A model generated the notes under the pieces. That model had not been told where the DNA came from. It did no database searches and saw nothing but the letters and a program-made list of their open reading frames with translations. A stretch of DNA of 64,000 nucleotides, from the NCBI RefSeq assembly GCF_030816235.1, contig NZ_JAUSXT010000001.1:186001-250000 (forward strand), given 5' to 3'. Positions 53,665 to 63,248 of the stretch are shown here, one piece after another. The translations under genes were made by a program, and so were the position numbers. Position 1 is the first letter of the stretch; each line of letters starts with the position of its first letter. The DNA is from Microbacterium sp. W4I4 (lineage in GTDB: Bacteria; Actinomycetota; Actinomycetes; Actinomycetales; Microbacteriaceae).

Positions 53665-55877
53665 TGCGACGAGCGTCGATTCCGCGGAGCACGCCGAAGG
53701 CGGGCGCCGTCGGCGTGCGCGCGCACTGGGTGACCCTCGTCGCCGTGCTGCTGGCCATCTCCGCCGCGCTGGTCGTGCAGGGTTACACCCATCACCTCAC
53801 CAGCACAGGCGGAGACATCAGGCCGGCGTCGGCCGCAGCTCCCGCGCCCGAAGCCGCGCGCGATGGCGGGCCGGTCATCGACCCGCGCGACGGCATCGAC
53901 GCGGTCACCCCCGCGTCGCGCACCGTGGCACTGACCTTCGACGACGGTCCGGATCCGGAATGGACCCCGCGCATCCTCGAGGTGCTGGCGGAGCATCACG
54001 TGCACGCGACGTTCTTCGTGGTCGGGACGGCGGCGGCCGAGCATCCCGACCTCCTGCGGCGGATCCTCGCCGAGGGGCACGAACTCGGCACGCACACTCT
54101 CACCCATGCGGACCTCACCGACGCGCCCGACTGGCGCTCGAATCTCGAGATGGCCGGCGCCCAGAGCGCGATCGCAGGCGCGACGGGCAGGACGACCTCG
54201 CTGTTCCGCCCTCCCTACAGTTCGACGCCGGACGCCCTGGACGCCGCCACGTGGCACGTGGTGCAGAAGGCGGGGGAGGCCGGATACCTGAGTGTGCTGT
54301 CGACGCTGGACAGTCGGGACTGGGCTCGCCCCGGGGTCGCCCGCATCGTCCAGAACGCGACCCCTCCCGATGACGCCGGTCAGGTCCTGCTCATGCACGA
54401 CGGCGGCGGCGACCGCTCCGAGACGGTCGCGGCGCTCGACCGGGTGCTCACCCAGTACGAGAACGACGGGATCACAGCCACCACGCTGAGCGCCGCCACC
54501 GGGCTGAGTGATTCCACGGGCGCGAGTGATTCCAAGGGCGCGAGTGATACCAAGGGCGCGAGCGATACCGGAGGCGCGAGCGGGGTGATGCGGCCCGCGA
54601 CGACCGCCGAGCACTGGAGCGGCATGGCCCTCATCGCGACGCTGTGGGGCAGCAGCGTCGTGATCGCGCTGATCGAGATCGCGCTCGTCCTCAGCGGAGT
54701 GGTGATGCTCGCGCGTGCCGTGCTCGTGCTTGTGGCGGCGCGTCGGCATCGCCGCCACGCACGCGACGCGTCGCGGAGGAGGGTGTGGCTTCCCGATGGC
54801 ACCGTGTCCGTCATCGTGCCCGCGCACAATGAGGCGGCCGGGATCGAGGCCGCCGTCCGTTCGATCGCCGCATCCCGGCATCCGGTCGAGATCATCGTCG
54901 TCGACGACGGCTCCACCGACGGCACCGCCGACATCGTCGAGCGCCTCGGGCTGGACCACGTGCGCGTGATCCGCCAGTCCAACGGCGGCAAGCCCTCGGC
55001 ACTGAACACCGGGATCGCCGCCGCGCGCGGCGAGATCATCGTCATGGTCGACGGGGACACCGTGTTCGAGCAGGAGACGATCGAACGCCTTCTGCAGCCG
55101 TTCGTCGACCCCGCCGTCGGGGCCGTCTCCGGAAACACGAAGGTGGCCAACCGCGGAGGCGTGCTGGGCGCGTGGCAGCACATCGAGTACGTCGTCGGAT
55201 TCAACCTCGATCGCCGGCTCTTCGATGTGGCCGAGTGCATGCCCACCGTGCCCGGAGCGATCGGCGCGTTCCGGGCCGACACGCTGCGACGTGTGGGCGG
55301 TGTGAGCGATGACACGCTCGCCGAGGACACCGACCTCACCATGGCGATCTGCCGGGACGGCTGGCGCGTCGTGTACCAGGAGGACGCGCGCGCCTGGACC
55401 GAGGCGCCCGCCTCACTCGGGGCCCTGTGGCGACAGCGCTACCGGTGGTGCTACGGCACCCTGCAGGCGATGTGGAAGCACCGCGGGGCGGTGCTTCAGG
55501 GCGGTGCGGCCGGCAAGCTCGGGCGGCGCGGCCTCGGATACCTGCTGGTGCTGCAGGTGATCCTGCCCCTGTTCGCCCCCGTGGTCGACGTGTTCGCCGT
55601 GTACGGGCTGCTCTTCCTGGATCCGCTGCGGATCCTGGCGCTGTGGCTCGCGTTCCTCGGGTTGCAGCTGGGCATGGCGGTGTACGCGTTCCGGATGGAC
55701 GGCGAATCGCTGAAGCCGTTGTGGACTCTGCCGCTGCAGCAGGTCGTCTACCGCCAGATGATGTATCTCGTGGTGATCCAGTCGGTCTTCACCGCTCTCG
55801 CCGGCACGCGTCTTCGCTGGCATCGGATGCAGCGCTACGGCACCCTCACGGTACCGCCGGTCGCCGCCTCGCACTGA
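53664..55877 (+). CDS. polysaccharide deacetylase fused to a family 2 glycosyltransferase
   Basis: 737 residues in one chain. An N-terminal membrane helix, then an external NodB deacetylase domain (about 85-275) with TFDDGPDP at 91-98, the metal-binding HTLTHAD, and RPPYS. A linker of near-identical six-residue repeats follows (GASDSK, GASDTK...). After a membrane segment near 320-350 comes a processive GT-2 domain (about 380-650): DDGSTDGT, DGDT, EDTDLT and the RYRWCYG (QxxRW-type) motif, with several membrane segments at the end. It probably synthesises and deacetylates a surface beta-linked amino-sugar polymer. The start shares a base with the previous stop. Confidence 0.92.
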   Translation: MRRASIPRSTPKAGAVGVRAHWVTLVAVLLAISAALVVQGYTHHLTSTGGDIRPASAAAPAPEAARDGGPVIDPRDGIDAVTPASRTVALTFDDGPDPEWTPRILEVLAEHHVHATFFVVGTAAAEHPDLLRRILAEGHELGTHTLTHADLTDAPDWRSNLEMAGAQSAIAGATGRTTSLFRPPYSSTPDALDAATWHVVQKAGEAGYLSVLSTLDSRDWARPGVARIVQNATPPDDAGQVLLMHDGGGDRSETVAALDRVLTQYENDGITATTLSAATGLSDSTGASDSKGASDTKGASDTGGASGVMRPATTAEHWSGMALIATLWGSSVVIALIEIALVLSGVVMLARAVLVLVAARRHRRHARDASRRRVWLPDGTVSVIVPAHNEAAGIEAAVRSIAASRHPVEIIVVDDGSTDGTADIVERLGLDHVRVIRQSNGGKPSALNTGIAAARGEIIVMVDGDTVFEQETIERLLQPFVDPAVGAVSGNTKVANRGGVLGAWQHIEYVVGFNLDRRLFDVAECMPTVPGAIGAFRADTLRRVGGVSDDTLAEDTDLTMAICRDGWRVVYQEDARAWTEAPASLGALWRQRYRWCYGTLQAMWKHRGAVLQGGAAGKLGRRGLGYLLVLQVILPLFAPVVDVFAVYGLLFLDPLRILALWLAFLGLQLGMAVYAFRMDGESLKPLWTLPLQQVVYRQMMYLVVIQSVFTALAGTRLRWHRMQRYGTLTVPPVAASH
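54501..54581 (+). repeat. 18-bp tandem repeat in the deacetylase-glycosyltransferase linker
   Basis: Four full units and one partial encode GLSDST, GASDSK, GASDTK, GASDTG and GAS. Units 2-4 are near identical at DNA level. The count could vary between strains by slippage, changing linker length without a frameshift. Confidence 0.8.
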
Positions 55878-55885
55878 CGAATGCA

Positions 55886-55923
55886 AATGTACCTTGACGG
55901 GTACGTAAGCATGTGGGTACATT
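55886..55923 (+). promoter_or_regulatory. leaderless promoter framed by an 8-bp inverted repeat, ArsR gene
   Basis: AATGTACC (55886-55893) and GGTACATT (55916-55923) are perfect complements with 22 bp between. Inside lie -35 TTGACG (55894-55899) and -10 TACATT (55918-55923), 18 bp apart; the ATG at 55930 follows by six bases, so the mRNA likely has no leader. A third GGTAC lies at 55900-55904. The repeat is the likely ArsR operator. Confidence 0.55.
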
Positions 55924-55929
55924 CGCTGC

Positions 55930-56247
55930 ATGGACGCACTGCTGCACGCGCTGGCCGACGGCAATCGGCGAACGGTGCTGGACATCCTGCGAGATCGTCC
56001 GGCGACTGCCGGCGAACTGGCCGAGGCCCTTCCGATCGCCCGGCCGGGAGTCTCCCGGCATCTCCGGGTGCTGCGGGAGGCGGGGCTGGTCGAGGTGCAG
56101 CATGACGCCCAGCGTCGCATCTACCACCTGCGCCCGGAGGCTCTGGTCGAAGTGGACGACTGGCTGGGGACCTATCGCGCGCTGTGGCAGCACCGCCTCG
56201 ACGCGCTGCACACCGAGATCGCACGAGGAAGAAGGGAACGATCATGA
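55930..56247 (+). CDS. ArsR family winged-helix regulator
   Basis: 105 residues (MDALLHALADGNRRTVLDILRDRPATAGELAEALPIARPGVSRHLRVLREAGLVEVQHDAQRRIYHL), the compact ArsR/SmtB winged helix. No metal-binding Cys pairs are seen, so it belongs to the metal-free group that controls SRPBCC-type neighbours. The next gene is an SRPBCC protein with a 4-bp overlap, which fits that group. Confidence 0.92.
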   Translation: MDALLHALADGNRRTVLDILRDRPATAGELAEALPIARPGVSRHLRVLREAGLVEVQHDAQRRIYHLRPEALVEVDDWLGTYRALWQHRLDALHTEIARGRRERS

Positions 56248-56783
56248 ACATCAAAGGAACGATGCGCACCCTGGAGGACGGGCGCGGCGCCGTCCGCGTC
56301 GAAGACGTCTACGACACCGACATCGACGATGTGTGGGAAGCGTGCACCATGCCGGAACGGCTCGTGCGCTGGATCGCGGAGGTCTCCGGTGACCTGAGGG
56401 TCGGTGGCGGCTTCCACGCGCTGTTCACCAGCACGGCCGACGGGGAAGGCACGGTGGAGGTCTGCGATGCGCCGCATCACCTGCTGCTGCACATGGGTGC
56501 GGACACCGATGAGCCCACGCAGATCGAGGCCTGGCTGACCGTGGAGGGCGATCGCACCCGACTGGTCGTGGAGGAGCGCGGCCTTCCGGCCGACAAGCTG
56601 CACTTCTACGGCGCGGGCTGGCAGGTGCACCTGGAGGATCTCGGTCGATGCCTCGTCAGCGGTGCGAGCGTCCATCCCGACGGCTGGTCGGCGCAGGCGC
56701 CCTCGCCGGCGTGGGACGAGAGCTGGACGGCGCTGACACCGGCCTACGAAAGCATCGGCGGCTCTGCCCACGTCGAGGGCTGA
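56244..56783 (+). CDS. SRPBCC (AHSA1-like) domain protein
   Basis: 179 residues of the START/Bet v 1-like fold: VYDTDIDDVWEACTMPERLVRWIAEVSGDLRVGGGFHALF is the AHSA1 N-terminal pattern and YGAGWQVHLEDLGRCL the C-terminal helix. It likely binds a hydrophobic ligand. Translated from an ATG overlapping the ArsR stop, it is probably controlled by it. Confidence 0.9.
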   Translation: MNIKGTMRTLEDGRGAVRVEDVYDTDIDDVWEACTMPERLVRWIAEVSGDLRVGGGFHALFTSTADGEGTVEVCDAPHHLLLHMGADTDEPTQIEAWLTVEGDRTRLVVEERGLPADKLHFYGAGWQVHLEDLGRCLVSGASVHPDGWSAQAPSPAWDESWTALTPAYESIGGSAHVEG

Positions 56784-56802
56784 GCTTGCCCTCGCTCGCG
56801 GA

Positions 56803-57825
56803 TCAGCTCGGGTCGATGAGGCCGACTTCGCCGAGGCGGTCGCGCAGGCCTGCACCGTCCTCCGCGCTCACCCACGGCACATCCTCGGCGATGTGCTCCG
56901 CCGAGGCTCGTCCGCCGGCCAGCACGGCTTCCGCGGGCAGCAGCCGGCGGATGGCGACGCCGGCGACGGACCCGGGATGCTCGCTCAGGAACTGCGAGTA
57001 GATCGCCTCGTCATGCTGACCGTCGTCGCCGATCAGCAGCCAGCGCACCTCGGGGAACTGCTCGGCCAGGCGGCGCAGGTTGCTGAGCTTGTGCTCGCGC
57101 CCGCTGCGGAACCAGCGATCGTGCGTGGGCCCCCAGTCGGTGAGCAGCATGGCGCCGGCGGGGAACAGGTTGCGGCTCAGGAAGCGGCGCAGCGTCGGCG
57201 CGATGTTCCATGCGCCGGTGGACAGGTAGACCACCGGAGCGCCGGGGTGGTCGCGGCGCAGCTGCTCCAAGAGCACAGCCATCCCCGGTACGGGGGTTCG
57301 GGCGTGCTCGTCGACCACGAAGGAGTTCCACGCGGCGATGAAGGGTCGGGGCAGAGCGGTCACCATGACGGTGTCGTCGACGTCGCACACCACGCCGAAG
57401 TGCTCGCCGTCGGCGACCACGAACACGGTCGCCTCGACGGGCTCGAGCCCCTCGACCGACATCGTGAACGTCTGCCAACCGGGTTCCAGGTCGGCTGCGA
57501 TGACGGTGTCGACGACGCCGCCCCGGTCGGCGACCACATCGTGGGTGCGGCCCCCGATGTGGATCTGGACCGAGGCGAAGCTGACCGGGATGCTGACGAA
57601 CGACCGCCAGCCGCGCACACCGGCGCCCTCGGTGCGGGATCGCTTCAGCGGCGGCACGATCAGCACACGGCCGACCACACGCACCCATCCGGTTCCCGCA
57701 TACCCAGGGAAGGGGACGACGGTCGCCGAACGCCCGCGTCGGCGGGCGCGGCGCTCGCGCCAGACGTGGAAGCGGTGCTCGAGACGAGCGAACCAGTGGA
57801 TCTTGGCCGCTGAGGCTGGGGACAT
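56803..57825 (-). CDS. App1-type phosphatidate phosphatase domain protein
   Basis: 340 residues from the ATG at 57825. The C-terminal half is the App1 catalytic domain of the HAD fold: CDVDDTVMVT (DxDxT nucleophile motif), YLSTGAWNIAPTLRRFL, LTDWGPT and IGDDGQHDEAIY are intact. An N-terminal beta-rich part (VRVVGRVLIVPP...) precedes it. The yeast namesake removes phosphate from phosphatidic acid. It lies next to a DedA gene on the same strand, both linked to membrane lipids. An ATG 69 bp upstream is in frame and overlaps DedA. Confidence 0.9.
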   Translation of the reverse strand: MSPASAAKIHWFARLEHRFHVWRERRARRRGRSATVVPFPGYAGTGWVRVVGRVLIVPPLKRSRTEGAGVRGWRSFVSIPVSFASVQIHIGGRTHDVVADRGGVVDTVIAADLEPGWQTFTMSVEGLEPVEATVFVVADGEHFGVVCDVDDTVMVTALPRPFIAAWNSFVVDEHARTPVPGMAVLLEQLRRDHPGAPVVYLSTGAWNIAPTLRRFLSRNLFPAGAMLLTDWGPTHDRWFRSGREHKLSNLRRLAEQFPEVRWLLIGDDGQHDEAIYSQFLSEHPGSVAGVAIRRLLPAEAVLAGGRASAEHIAEDVPWVSAEDGAGLRDRLGEVGLIDPS

Positions 57826-57871
57826 CAGGTCCAGTCTTTCACGCTTCTCCACTCTTTCAGTCGTCACTCTT

Positions 57872-58528
57872 TCAGCCGTCGGAGTGCGGCTCATCCGACA
57901 TGTGGCGCTCCTCGCGCCTGGCGATGATCTTCTTCACCAGCAGCAGCACGACGAGCAGGATCACGATGATGCCCACGAAGACGTAGCCGGCATAGTGCAC
58001 GCGCTGCGAGAGCTCCTTGTAGCTGCCGGCGGCGCCGGCGGCGAGGCCGACGTAGATCGACGCCCACAGCACGCAGGCGGGCAGCGTCCAGGCGATGAAG
58101 CGGCGGTAGGCGTAGCCGCTCATGCCGACGGTGAGCGGCACGAGCGAGTGCAGCACGGGCAGGAAGCGCGACAGGAAGATCGCGATGCCGCCGCGGCGCA
58201 GCAGATAGCGCTCCGAGCGCGCCCAGTGCTCCTCGCCGATCCGTCGTCCCAGCCAGGACGCGCGGATGTGCGGGCCGGCCCAGCGCCCCAGCCAGAATCC
58301 CAGCGATTCGCCGATCAGGGCGCCGATGACGACGGTCACACCGAGCGCGACGCCCTGCCCCCAGGAGGTGACGCCGATCGCCGCGACGAGCACGATCGTG
58401 TCGCCGGGAACGACGAGACCGATCAGAATGCTGGTCTCGAGCATGATGGCCAGACCCGCCAGAGCCGTGCGCAAGACCGGATCGACGGACTGGACCGTCT
58501 CGATCGCCCAGAGCACGAAGTCGTTCAC
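57872..58528 (-). CDS. DedA family membrane protein
   Basis: 218 residues with about five membrane segments and the DedA core: GLVVPGDTIVLVAAIG, GALIGESLGFWLGRWAG and the conserved FLSRFLPVLHSLVPLTVGMSGYAYRRF. DedA proteins move lipid carriers or phospholipids across the membrane and need the proton gradient. The GTG at 58528 starts the family sequence. Divergent from pabB; same strand as the phosphatase. Confidence 0.92.
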   Translation of the reverse strand: MNDFVLWAIETVQSVDPVLRTALAGLAIMLETSILIGLVVPGDTIVLVAAIGVTSWGQGVALGVTVVIGALIGESLGFWLGRWAGPHIRASWLGRRIGEEHWARSERYLLRRGGIAIFLSRFLPVLHSLVPLTVGMSGYAYRRFIAWTLPACVLWASIYVGLAAGAAGSYKELSQRVHYAGYVFVGIIVILLVVLLLVKKIIARREERHMSDEPHSDG

Positions 58529-58564
58529 CCCACGAGCGTAAAGCCTCGGCAGTGGTCCTACGCT

Positions 58565-59914
58565 GTGAACGTGCCCGCACCTCGACCCCGCTCTGCCGTT
58601 TCCCTCGAGGCGCTGCCCCTGGAAGGCACCGCCGATTCTGAGACGCTCTTCGTCCGTCTTCTCGCCGATGAGCCCGCTTCGTTCTGGCTGGATGCCGGTG
58701 CGCAGGCGCGCGAGGGATGGAGCATTCTGGGCTGCGGGCGGATCGAGACCGATCCGGGCGCGGTGCGCGCGGTGAACCTGACCGGCACCAGCGCAAGCCA
58801 CGACGACATCCCGTTCACCGGCGGCTGGGTGGGGTGGCTGGATTACGAATCCGGTGCGGCCGCTCTCGGCGCCCCGACTGCGGATGCCGCGACGGGCGGC
58901 GCCTGGATCGCGGCCACGCGCGCGATCGCGGTCGATCACCGGAGCGGGCGCGTGTTCGTCCTCGCCGAGCGCTCCGACCTCGCCGCATGGCATGCCGAGG
59001 TGAGCGCAGCCATCGACCGCACTCCGCCTTCACCGCCCGCCCCGATCTCAGCAGACCGCGAGGCCATCGCTCGTCACGGCGTGCGGGGGTATCTGCGGAT
59101 GATCCAGGACTGCCGTGACGCCATCGAGCGCGGTGACGCCTATCAGCTGTGTCTGACGACCCGCTTCTCGGTGGACCGCCCCGCCGACCCGATCGAGGCG
59201 TATCGGCGCCTGCGCACGGCCACGCCCGCGCATCACGGCGGGTATCTGCGGATCGGGGAGCAGCACCTGCTCAGCGCCAGCCCCGAGCGGTTCCTCACGG
59301 TCGCGGACGGCACGGCATCCACCAGTCCGATCAAGGGAACCCGTCCCCGCGGCGTCGACGACGTCGAGGACGCCCGGCTCGCCGAAGAGCTGCGGACGGA
59401 TGTCAAGGAGCGCGCGGAGAACGTGATGATCGTCGATCTCATGCGCAACGATCTCTCCCGCATCGGCGTTCCGGGCACGGTGCGGGTGGAGCGGCTGTGG
59501 GAGGTGGAGTCCTATCCGGCCGTGCACCAGCTGGTGAGCACGGTGAGTGTGCGTCTGCAGGACGGGGTCTGCTTCGGTGATCTGTCGGATGCGACCTTCC
59601 CCGCCGGCAGCATGACCGGCGCGCCCAAGCTGTCGGCGACCGGCATCCTGCACGGGCTCGAGCGCGGCCCGCGCGGGGTCTACTCCGGATGCTTCGGGCA
59701 CGTGGGGCTCGACGGCCGGGTGGACCTGGCGATGATCATCCGCTCGATCGTCGTCACACCCGATGGCGCCTACGTGGGTGCAGGGGGCGGGATCACGTGG
59801 CTGTCGCGCGCCGAGGCCGAGGTCGTCGAGGTCGCCACCAAGGCGCGCGCCCCGCTGGCCGCCCTCGGTGCGCGGGTGCCCGCGGAGTGGGCCGCGGTCA
59901 CCGACACGCGATAA
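58565..59914 (+). CDS. pabB: aminodeoxychorismate synthase component I
   Basis: 449 residues of the chorismate-binding family. PIKGTRPRG, with Lys at the position that separates PabB from TrpE (which has PIAGT), assigns it to 4-amino-4-deoxychorismate synthesis for folate. [15 protein letters not shown] and [10 protein letters not shown] are the active-site signatures. The glutaminase partner PabA and the lyase PabC are not in the window. A GTG start at 58565 is chosen; another GTG lies six bases later. Confidence 0.93.
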   Translation: MNVPAPRPRSAVSLEALPLEGTADSETLFVRLLADEPASFWLDAGAQAREGWSILGCGRIETDPGAVRAVNLTGTSASHDDIPFTGGWVGWLDYESGAAALGAPTADAATGGAWIAATRAIAVDHRSGRVFVLAERSDLAAWHAEVSAAIDRTPPSPPAPISADREAIARHGVRGYLRMIQDCRDAIERGDAYQLCLTTRFSVDRPADPIEAYRRLRTATPAHHGGYLRIGEQHLLSASPERFLTVADGTASTSPIKGTRPRGVDDVEDARLAEELRTDVKERAENVMIVDLMRNDLSRIGVPGTVRVERLWEVESYPAVHQLVSTVSVRLQDGVCFGDLSDATFPAGSMTGAPKLSATGILHGLERGPRGVYSGCFGHVGLDGRVDLAMIIRSIVVTPDGAYVGAGGGITWLSRAEAEVVEVATKARAPLAALGARVPAEWAAVTDTR

Positions 59915-59966
59915 CCTGGAGGGGCCCGATATCCGGGCCGTCCCGCACCGTCAGATTGGCTGTTCC

Positions 59967-62519
59967 TTGTCAGAGCATTCGTCAGAGTCCCACGCACTGT
60001 CTTCTGAGGCGACACCCGCTGAGGCGATGTCCGCGCACGACATCCAGGGCAAGTGGCAGAAGTACTGGGCCGAGAACGAGACGTTCCGCGCCGGCGGCGC
60101 GGATGACGACCGCCCGCGCAAGTACATCCTCGGCATGTTCCCGTACCCCTCCGGCGACCTGCACATGGGGCACGCGATCAACTACCTGTATCCCGACATC
60201 GTGGCGCGGTACTGGCGTCACCGCGGGCACAACGTGCTCAACCCGATCGGCTGGGACTCGTTCGGCCTGCCCGCCGAGAACGCGGCCATCAAGCGCGGTG
60301 CGGACCCGCGCGAGTGGACCTACAAGAACATCGACCAGCACAAGGCCGGCTTCCGCGGCTACGGCATGTCGTACGACTGGTCGCGCGTGCTGCACACCTC
60401 CGATCCGGAGTACTACCGCTGGAACCAGTGGCTGTTCCTGAAGCTGCACGAGCGCGGCCTGGCATACCGCAGGAAGAGCGCCGTGAACTGGTGCCCGAAC
60501 GACCAGACGGTGCTCGCCAACGAGCAGGTCGTCGACGGCCGTTGCGAGCGCTGCGGCGCCGAGGTCGTGAAGAAGAAGCTCACCCAGTGGTACTTCAAGA
60601 TCACCGACTACGCCGACCGGCTGCTGGATGACCTGGACGGCCTCGAGGGGCACTGGCCGCACAAGGTGCTGCAGATGCAGCGCAACTGGATCGGCCGCTC
60701 CATCGGCGCGGACGTCGACTTCCACATCGAGGGCCGTGAGGCCCCGGTGACCGTGTTCTCCACGCGTCCCGACACCCTGCACGGCGCCACGTTCTTCGTG
60801 GTCGCCCCCGACGCCGACCTGGCCGCGGAGCTGGCATCCGGGGCTTCGGCCGAGGTGCGCGCGCGCTTCCAGGACTACCTGGAGACGGTGCAGAAGCAGA
60901 CCGAGATCGAGCGGCAGTCCACCGACCGGCCCAAGACCGGCGTGTTCCTCGAGCGCTACGCCATCAACCCCGTCAACGGCGAGAAGCTGCCGATCTGGGC
61001 CGCCGATTACGTGCTGGCCGACTACGGCCACGGCGCGGTGATGGCCGTGCCCGCGCACGACCAGCGCGACCTGGACTTCGCTCGCGCCTTCGATCTGCCG
61101 GTGAGGATCGTGGTGGACACGACCGTCGACGGCGGCGCGAACGAGGGCGGCGACCTGGCCGAGCTGGATCCCGCCGTCACCGGTACGGCGCTGGTCGGCA
61201 ACGGCCGGATGACCGGCTCCGGCGAGCTGGACGGTCTCGACAAGGTCGCCGCGATCGCGGCGACCATCGAGCGCATGGAGGCCGCCGGCACCGGTCGCGC
61301 GGCGAAGAACTTCCGCCTGCGCGACTGGCTGATCTCCCGTCAGCGCTTCTGGGGCACCCCGATCCCGATGCTGCACCTGCAGGACGGTTCGGTCGTTCCG
61401 GTGGCCGAGGACCGCCTGCCGGTCACTCTGCCGAGCGTGGAGGGACTGGATCTGCGTCCCAAGGGCACGTCGCCGCTGGGAGCGGCCGAGTCGTGGGTGC
61501 GCACGGTGGACTCGGCATCCGGCGAGCCGGCGCTGCGCGACACCGACACCATGGACACGTTCGTGGACAGCTCCTGGTACTTCCTGCGCTTCCTCTCGCC
61601 GAACAGCGATCAGTTCGCGTTCGACCCCGAAGAGGCCAAGCGCTGGGCGCCGGTGGACGGCTACTTCGGCGGCGTCGAGCACGCGATCCTGCACCTGCTG
61701 TACGCGCGGTTCATCACCAAGGTCCTGCACGACATGGGCCTGATCGACTTCGACGAGCCGTTCACCAACCTGGTCAACCAGGGCATGGTGATCATGGACG
61801 GCGCGAAGATGTCCAAGAGCAAGGGCAACCTCGTCGAACTGTCCGACCTGCTCGGCCGGTACGGGGCGGACGCCCTGCGCCTGGGCCTGGCATTCGCAGG
61901 CCCGGTGGAGGACGACAAGGAGTGGAACGGCGTGTCCATCTCGGGTGCGCACAAGTTCCTCTCCCGCGTGCTGCGCGTCGGCGACGAGACGTCCGGCCCG
62001 GTGGGTGCGGATGCCGCCACCGGAGATGCCGGACTCCGCCGCATCACGCACCGACTGCTCGCGGATGCGCCCGGACTGCTGGAGCAGACCAAGTTCAACG
62101 TGCTGGTCGCCCGTCTGATGGAGCTGGTCAACGGCATCCGCAAGACCATCGACACCGGTGCCGGCGCGGCGGATCCCGCCGTGCGCGAGGCCGCCGAGAC
62201 CGTCGCACTGATGCTGGAGCCGATCACCCCGCACACCGCGGAGGAGCTGTGGGCGCGGCTCGGACACGAGCCGTCCGTCAGCGCCGTTCCGTGGCCGGAT
62301 GCCGACCCCGCGCTGCTCGTTCAGGACACCGTCACCACGGCCGTGCAGGTGGGCGGCAAGGTGCGCGCGACGATCGACGTGCCCGCCGACATCTCGGATG
62401 CCGAGCTGGAGGCCGCGGCCCGTGCCGACGAGCGCGTGCAGCGGGCCCTGGAGGGCAAGGAGATCGTGCGGGTGATCGTGCGCGCTCCGAAGATCGTGAA
62501 CTTCGCCGTCAAGGGCTGA
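59967..62519 (+). CDS. leuS: leucyl-tRNA synthetase
   Basis: 850 residues from the TTG at 59967, or 830 from the ATG at 60027. Class Ia synthetase: HMGH in [15 protein letters not shown] in AKMSKSKGN, the zinc knuckle C-x2-C in CERCGAEV, and the CP1 editing domain with [14 protein letters not shown]. It charges tRNA-Leu. The N-terminal 20 residues are poorly conserved, so the start is uncertain. No T-box is visible upstream. Followed by a hairpin, then comEA. Confidence 0.97.
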   Translation: MSEHSSESHALSSEATPAEAMSAHDIQGKWQKYWAENETFRAGGADDDRPRKYILGMFPYPSGDLHMGHAINYLYPDIVARYWRHRGHNVLNPIGWDSFGLPAENAAIKRGADPREWTYKNIDQHKAGFRGYGMSYDWSRVLHTSDPEYYRWNQWLFLKLHERGLAYRRKSAVNWCPNDQTVLANEQVVDGRCERCGAEVVKKKLTQWYFKITDYADRLLDDLDGLEGHWPHKVLQMQRNWIGRSIGADVDFHIEGREAPVTVFSTRPDTLHGATFFVVAPDADLAAELASGASAEVRARFQDYLETVQKQTEIERQSTDRPKTGVFLERYAINPVNGEKLPIWAADYVLADYGHGAVMAVPAHDQRDLDFARAFDLPVRIVVDTTVDGGANEGGDLAELDPAVTGTALVGNGRMTGSGELDGLDKVAAIAATIERMEAAGTGRAAKNFRLRDWLISRQRFWGTPIPMLHLQDGSVVPVAEDRLPVTLPSVEGLDLRPKGTSPLGAAESWVRTVDSASGEPALRDTDTMDTFVDSSWYFLRFLSPNSDQFAFDPEEAKRWAPVDGYFGGVEHAILHLLYARFITKVLHDMGLIDFDEPFTNLVNQGMVIMDGAKMSKSKGNLVELSDLLGRYGADALRLGLAFAGPVEDDKEWNGVSISGAHKFLSRVLRVGDETSGPVGADAATGDAGLRRITHRLLADAPGLLEQTKFNVLVARLMELVNGIRKTIDTGAGAADPAVREAAETVALMLEPITPHTAEELWARLGHEPSVSAVPWPDADPALLVQDTVTTAVQVGGKVRATIDVPADISDAELEAAARADERVQRALEGKEIVRVIVRAPKIVNFAVKG

Positions 62520-62533
62520 GACCCCTGGATCAA

Positions 62534-62572
62534 GAGAACTCCTGCACATCCCCGCGATGTGCAGGAGTTCTC
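62534..62572 (+). terminator. perfect 16-bp hairpin after leuS
   Basis: GAGAACTCCTGCACAT (62534-62549) and its exact complement (62557-62572) enclose a 7-nt CCCCGCG loop. No T-run follows. It lies 15 bp after the leuS stop and probably ends the transcript or protects its 3' end. Confidence 0.65.
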
Positions 62573-62627
62573 CACATCCGCCGGGAAGCGCCGTTCGAGC
62601 GTCGCAGCGGATGCGTAGCGTGACGGA

Positions 62628-63248
62628 GTGCCCGCCTCGGAACCGACAGACGCCCCGTCGCGTCCGCGTCTGCGGCTCGGGATCGGCGCGGCCATCACCC
62701 TCGGGCTCGTGGTGCTCTCCGCGGCCGTCGGCTGGGGGATCCTGCGCGGGCAGGCCGCCCCGATGGACGCCATCGCGCTCGATGACGGCAGCGACAGCAG
62801 CGAGGTGACGGTCGATTCCGGCGGCGGACTGTACGTGCACGTGCTCGGCGAGGTCGCGCACCCCGGGCTGTACATCCTCGATCCGGATGCGCGCCTGGTC
62901 GACGCCCTGGCCGCGGCCGGCGGCACGCTGGAGACCGCCGACCTGAAGGCGGTGAACCTCGCCCGTCCGCTCAGCGACGGGGAGCAGGTGGTCGTTCCCG
63001 GGCAGGGCGAGGAGACGGCGGCGGGTGTCACTGGCGCCTCCGCGGTCGGCGCGGACGGCACGATCGACCTGAACGCCGCGACGCTGGCCGACCTGGAGAC
63101 GCTTCCGCGGATCGGACCGGCTCTCGCGCAGCGCATCATCGACTGGCGTGAGGAGAACGGCCGGTTCCGCGCTGTCGAGGACCTCATGGCCGTGCCTGGC
63201 ATCGGGGAGAAGCTGCTCGCGGGCCTCCAGGGCAAGGTGCGGGTGTGA
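62628..63248 (+). CDS. comEA: ComEA-type DNA-binding competence protein
   Basis: 206 residues. A membrane anchor near the N-terminus (LGIGAAITLGLVVLSAAVGWGIL), an SLBB domain at about 68-120 (YVHVLGEVAHPGLYILD...), and a C-terminal tandem helix-hairpin-helix domain (DLNAATLADLETLPRIGPALAQRIIDWRE...LMAVPGIGEKLLAGL) that binds double-stranded DNA. It is the receptor for DNA uptake and hands DNA to ComEC, whose gene overlaps by 4 bp. The start is a GTG at 62628. Confidence 0.93.
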   Translation: MPASEPTDAPSRPRLRLGIGAAITLGLVVLSAAVGWGILRGQAAPMDAIALDDGSDSSEVTVDSGGGLYVHVLGEVAHPGLYILDPDARLVDALAAAGGTLETADLKAVNLARPLSDGEQVVVPGQGEETAAGVTGASAVGADGTIDLNAATLADLETLPRIGPALAQRIIDWREENGRFRAVEDLMAVPGIGEKLLAGLQGKVRV

